A stretch of DNA of 64,000 bases. It comes from Cytobacillus sp. S13-E01. GTDB lineage: Bacteria; Bacillota; Bacilli; Bacillales; Bacillaceae_L. The notes below the pieces were generated by a model that was not told the DNA's origin, ran no database searches, and saw only the letters and a list, made by a program, of their open reading frames with translations. The stretch is from the NCBI RefSeq assembly GCF_029193815.1, contig NZ_JARFVC010000005.1, forward strand, positions 1 through 64,000, given 5' to 3'. Below are positions 63,443-64,000 of this stretch, in pieces. Every line of letters begins with the position of its first letter. The stretch's first letter is position 1. Both the position numbers and the translations under genes were made by a program.

Positions 63443-64000
63443 ATGGAAAAAGAAGCAAGAATATTAGTTGTAGACGATGAGGAAAGAATTCGCCGTTTAT
63501 TAAAGATGTATCTTGAGCGTGAGGATTATGTAATTGAAGAAGCAGAAGATGGTGAGCAAGCGGTTGAGAAAGCGCTGAAAAATGATTATGACCTTATATT
63601 ATTAGATATTATGATGCCGGGTAAAGATGGTATTGAAGTTTGTAAGGAAGTTCGAGAGAAGAAAACAACACCAATCATAATGCTTACAGCAAAAGGTGAG
63701 GAAATAAACCGTGTACAAGGGTTTGAAGTAGGTACAGATGATTATATTGTAAAACCATTTAGCCCAAGGGAGGTCGTACTACGTGTTAAGGCATTACTAC
63801 GACGGTCATCTCCAACTTCATATGTGAAAACTGAAACAACTTCAAAAGATGTTATATTTTTTCCACATTTAACAATTGATAATGATGCACATCGTGTAAC
63901 TGCAGATGGAAAAGAAGTAGGTTTAACACCAAAAGAGTATGAACTTTTATATTTCCTTGCTAAAGCACCAGATAAAGTATTCGATAGAGAGCAGCTTCTT
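63443..64000 (+). CDS. resD: Response regulator ResD, 3' end outside window
   Basis: The frame opens at ATG 63443 after AAGGAGC and stays open for 186 codons to the window edge. The receiver domain has the acidic pocket VVDDEERIRRLL, the phosphorylated Asp in LILLDIMMPGKDG, the Thr in MLTAKG and the Lys in YIVKPF. An OmpR-type winged-helix domain follows (LTPKEYELLYFLAKAP). In B. subtilis ResD, paired with the kinase ResE, controls respiration and resABC. The name relies on synteny with resABC. The C-terminal residues are missing only because of the window. Confidence 0.92.
   Translation, partial: MEKEARILVVDDEERIRRLLKMYLEREDYVIEEAEDGEQAVEKALKNDYDLILLDIMMPGKDGIEVCKEVREKKTTPIIMLTAKGEEINRVQGFEVGTDDYIVKPFSPREVVLRVKALLRRSSPTSYVKTETTSKDVIFFPHLTIDNDAHRVTADGKEVGLTPKEYELLYFLAKAPDKVFDREQLL

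Overview
The window is a low-GC Firmicute chromosome segment from an endospore-forming Bacillaceae. It carries spoIIM, dacF, spoIIAA-AB-sigF, the complete spoVA operon, dacB-spmA-spmB and an MciZ-like division inhibitor. Gene order follows the Bacillus subtilis proI-to-resD region (yqjM, proI, yqjP, yqjQ, yqzH, yqjW, yqjX, yqkB-F, mciZ, nudF, spoIIM, fur, yqzK, xerD, drm/deoB, punA, pdp, dacF, spoIIA, spoVA, lysA, ypuA, ppiB, rib, ribT, ypuF, scpAB, ypuI, dacB, spmAB, rluB, resABCD). That synteny supports most names. I cannot fix the genus from the sequence.

Layout. 1-1.9 kb: a TnpB-family protein cut by the left edge, with intact-looking RuvC residues but no zinc ribbon, followed by a highly structured omega-RNA-like 3' region abutting a nitroreductase. 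1.9-12.4 kb: yqjM, a membrane glycosyltransferase, proI behind a proline T-box, yqjP-yqjQ, a DUF1540 peptide, yqzH, the Y-family polymerase yqjW with a LexA-like box, yqjX, a CDGSH protein and yqkB-yqkC. 12.4-20.6 kb: yqkD, then a ketone-body/leucine-end module (HMG-CoA lyase diverging from thiolase-scoA-scoB) absent from this locus in B. subtilis as I recall it, yqkE, a frameshifted grpB-like gene, an exact 21-nt phased repeat, yqkF and an isochorismatase. 20.6-29.8 kb: mciZ, nudF, an Endonuclease Q homologue, spoIIM, fur, xerD and the nucleoside phosphorylase genes.

29.8-38.2 kb is the forespore block dacF-spoIIA and spoVA; promoters resembling sigma-F, sigma-H and sigma-G sites lie in front of dacF, spoIIAA and spoVAA. 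38.6-45 kb: lysA, a 1.07-kb gene-free stretch partly bracketed by 41-bp inverted repeats, ypuA, a decayed IS4-type transposase, an Lgt-like protein lacking key residues, and ppiB. 45.2-49.9 kb: the FMN-riboswitch-controlled ribDEBAH operon plus ribT. 50-64 kb: ypuF, scpAB, an unrecognised gene, ypuI, a DUF2935 protein, a frameshifted superoxide dismutase gene, dacB-spmA-spmB, rluB and resABC-resD; resD runs off the right edge.

Two families of structured intergenic repeats recur. The larger is modular: a constant outer shell with optional inner hairpin modules, about ten copies from about 60 to over 200 bp. Several copies start directly at the stop codon of the upstream gene, always in the same orientation. 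The main leads for something undescribed are this 3'-end repeat family, the zinc-ribbon-less TnpB with its RNA, the 21-nt phased array, the Fur-box/45-nt palindrome pair in a convergent intergenic gap, and the degenerate Lgt paralogue.
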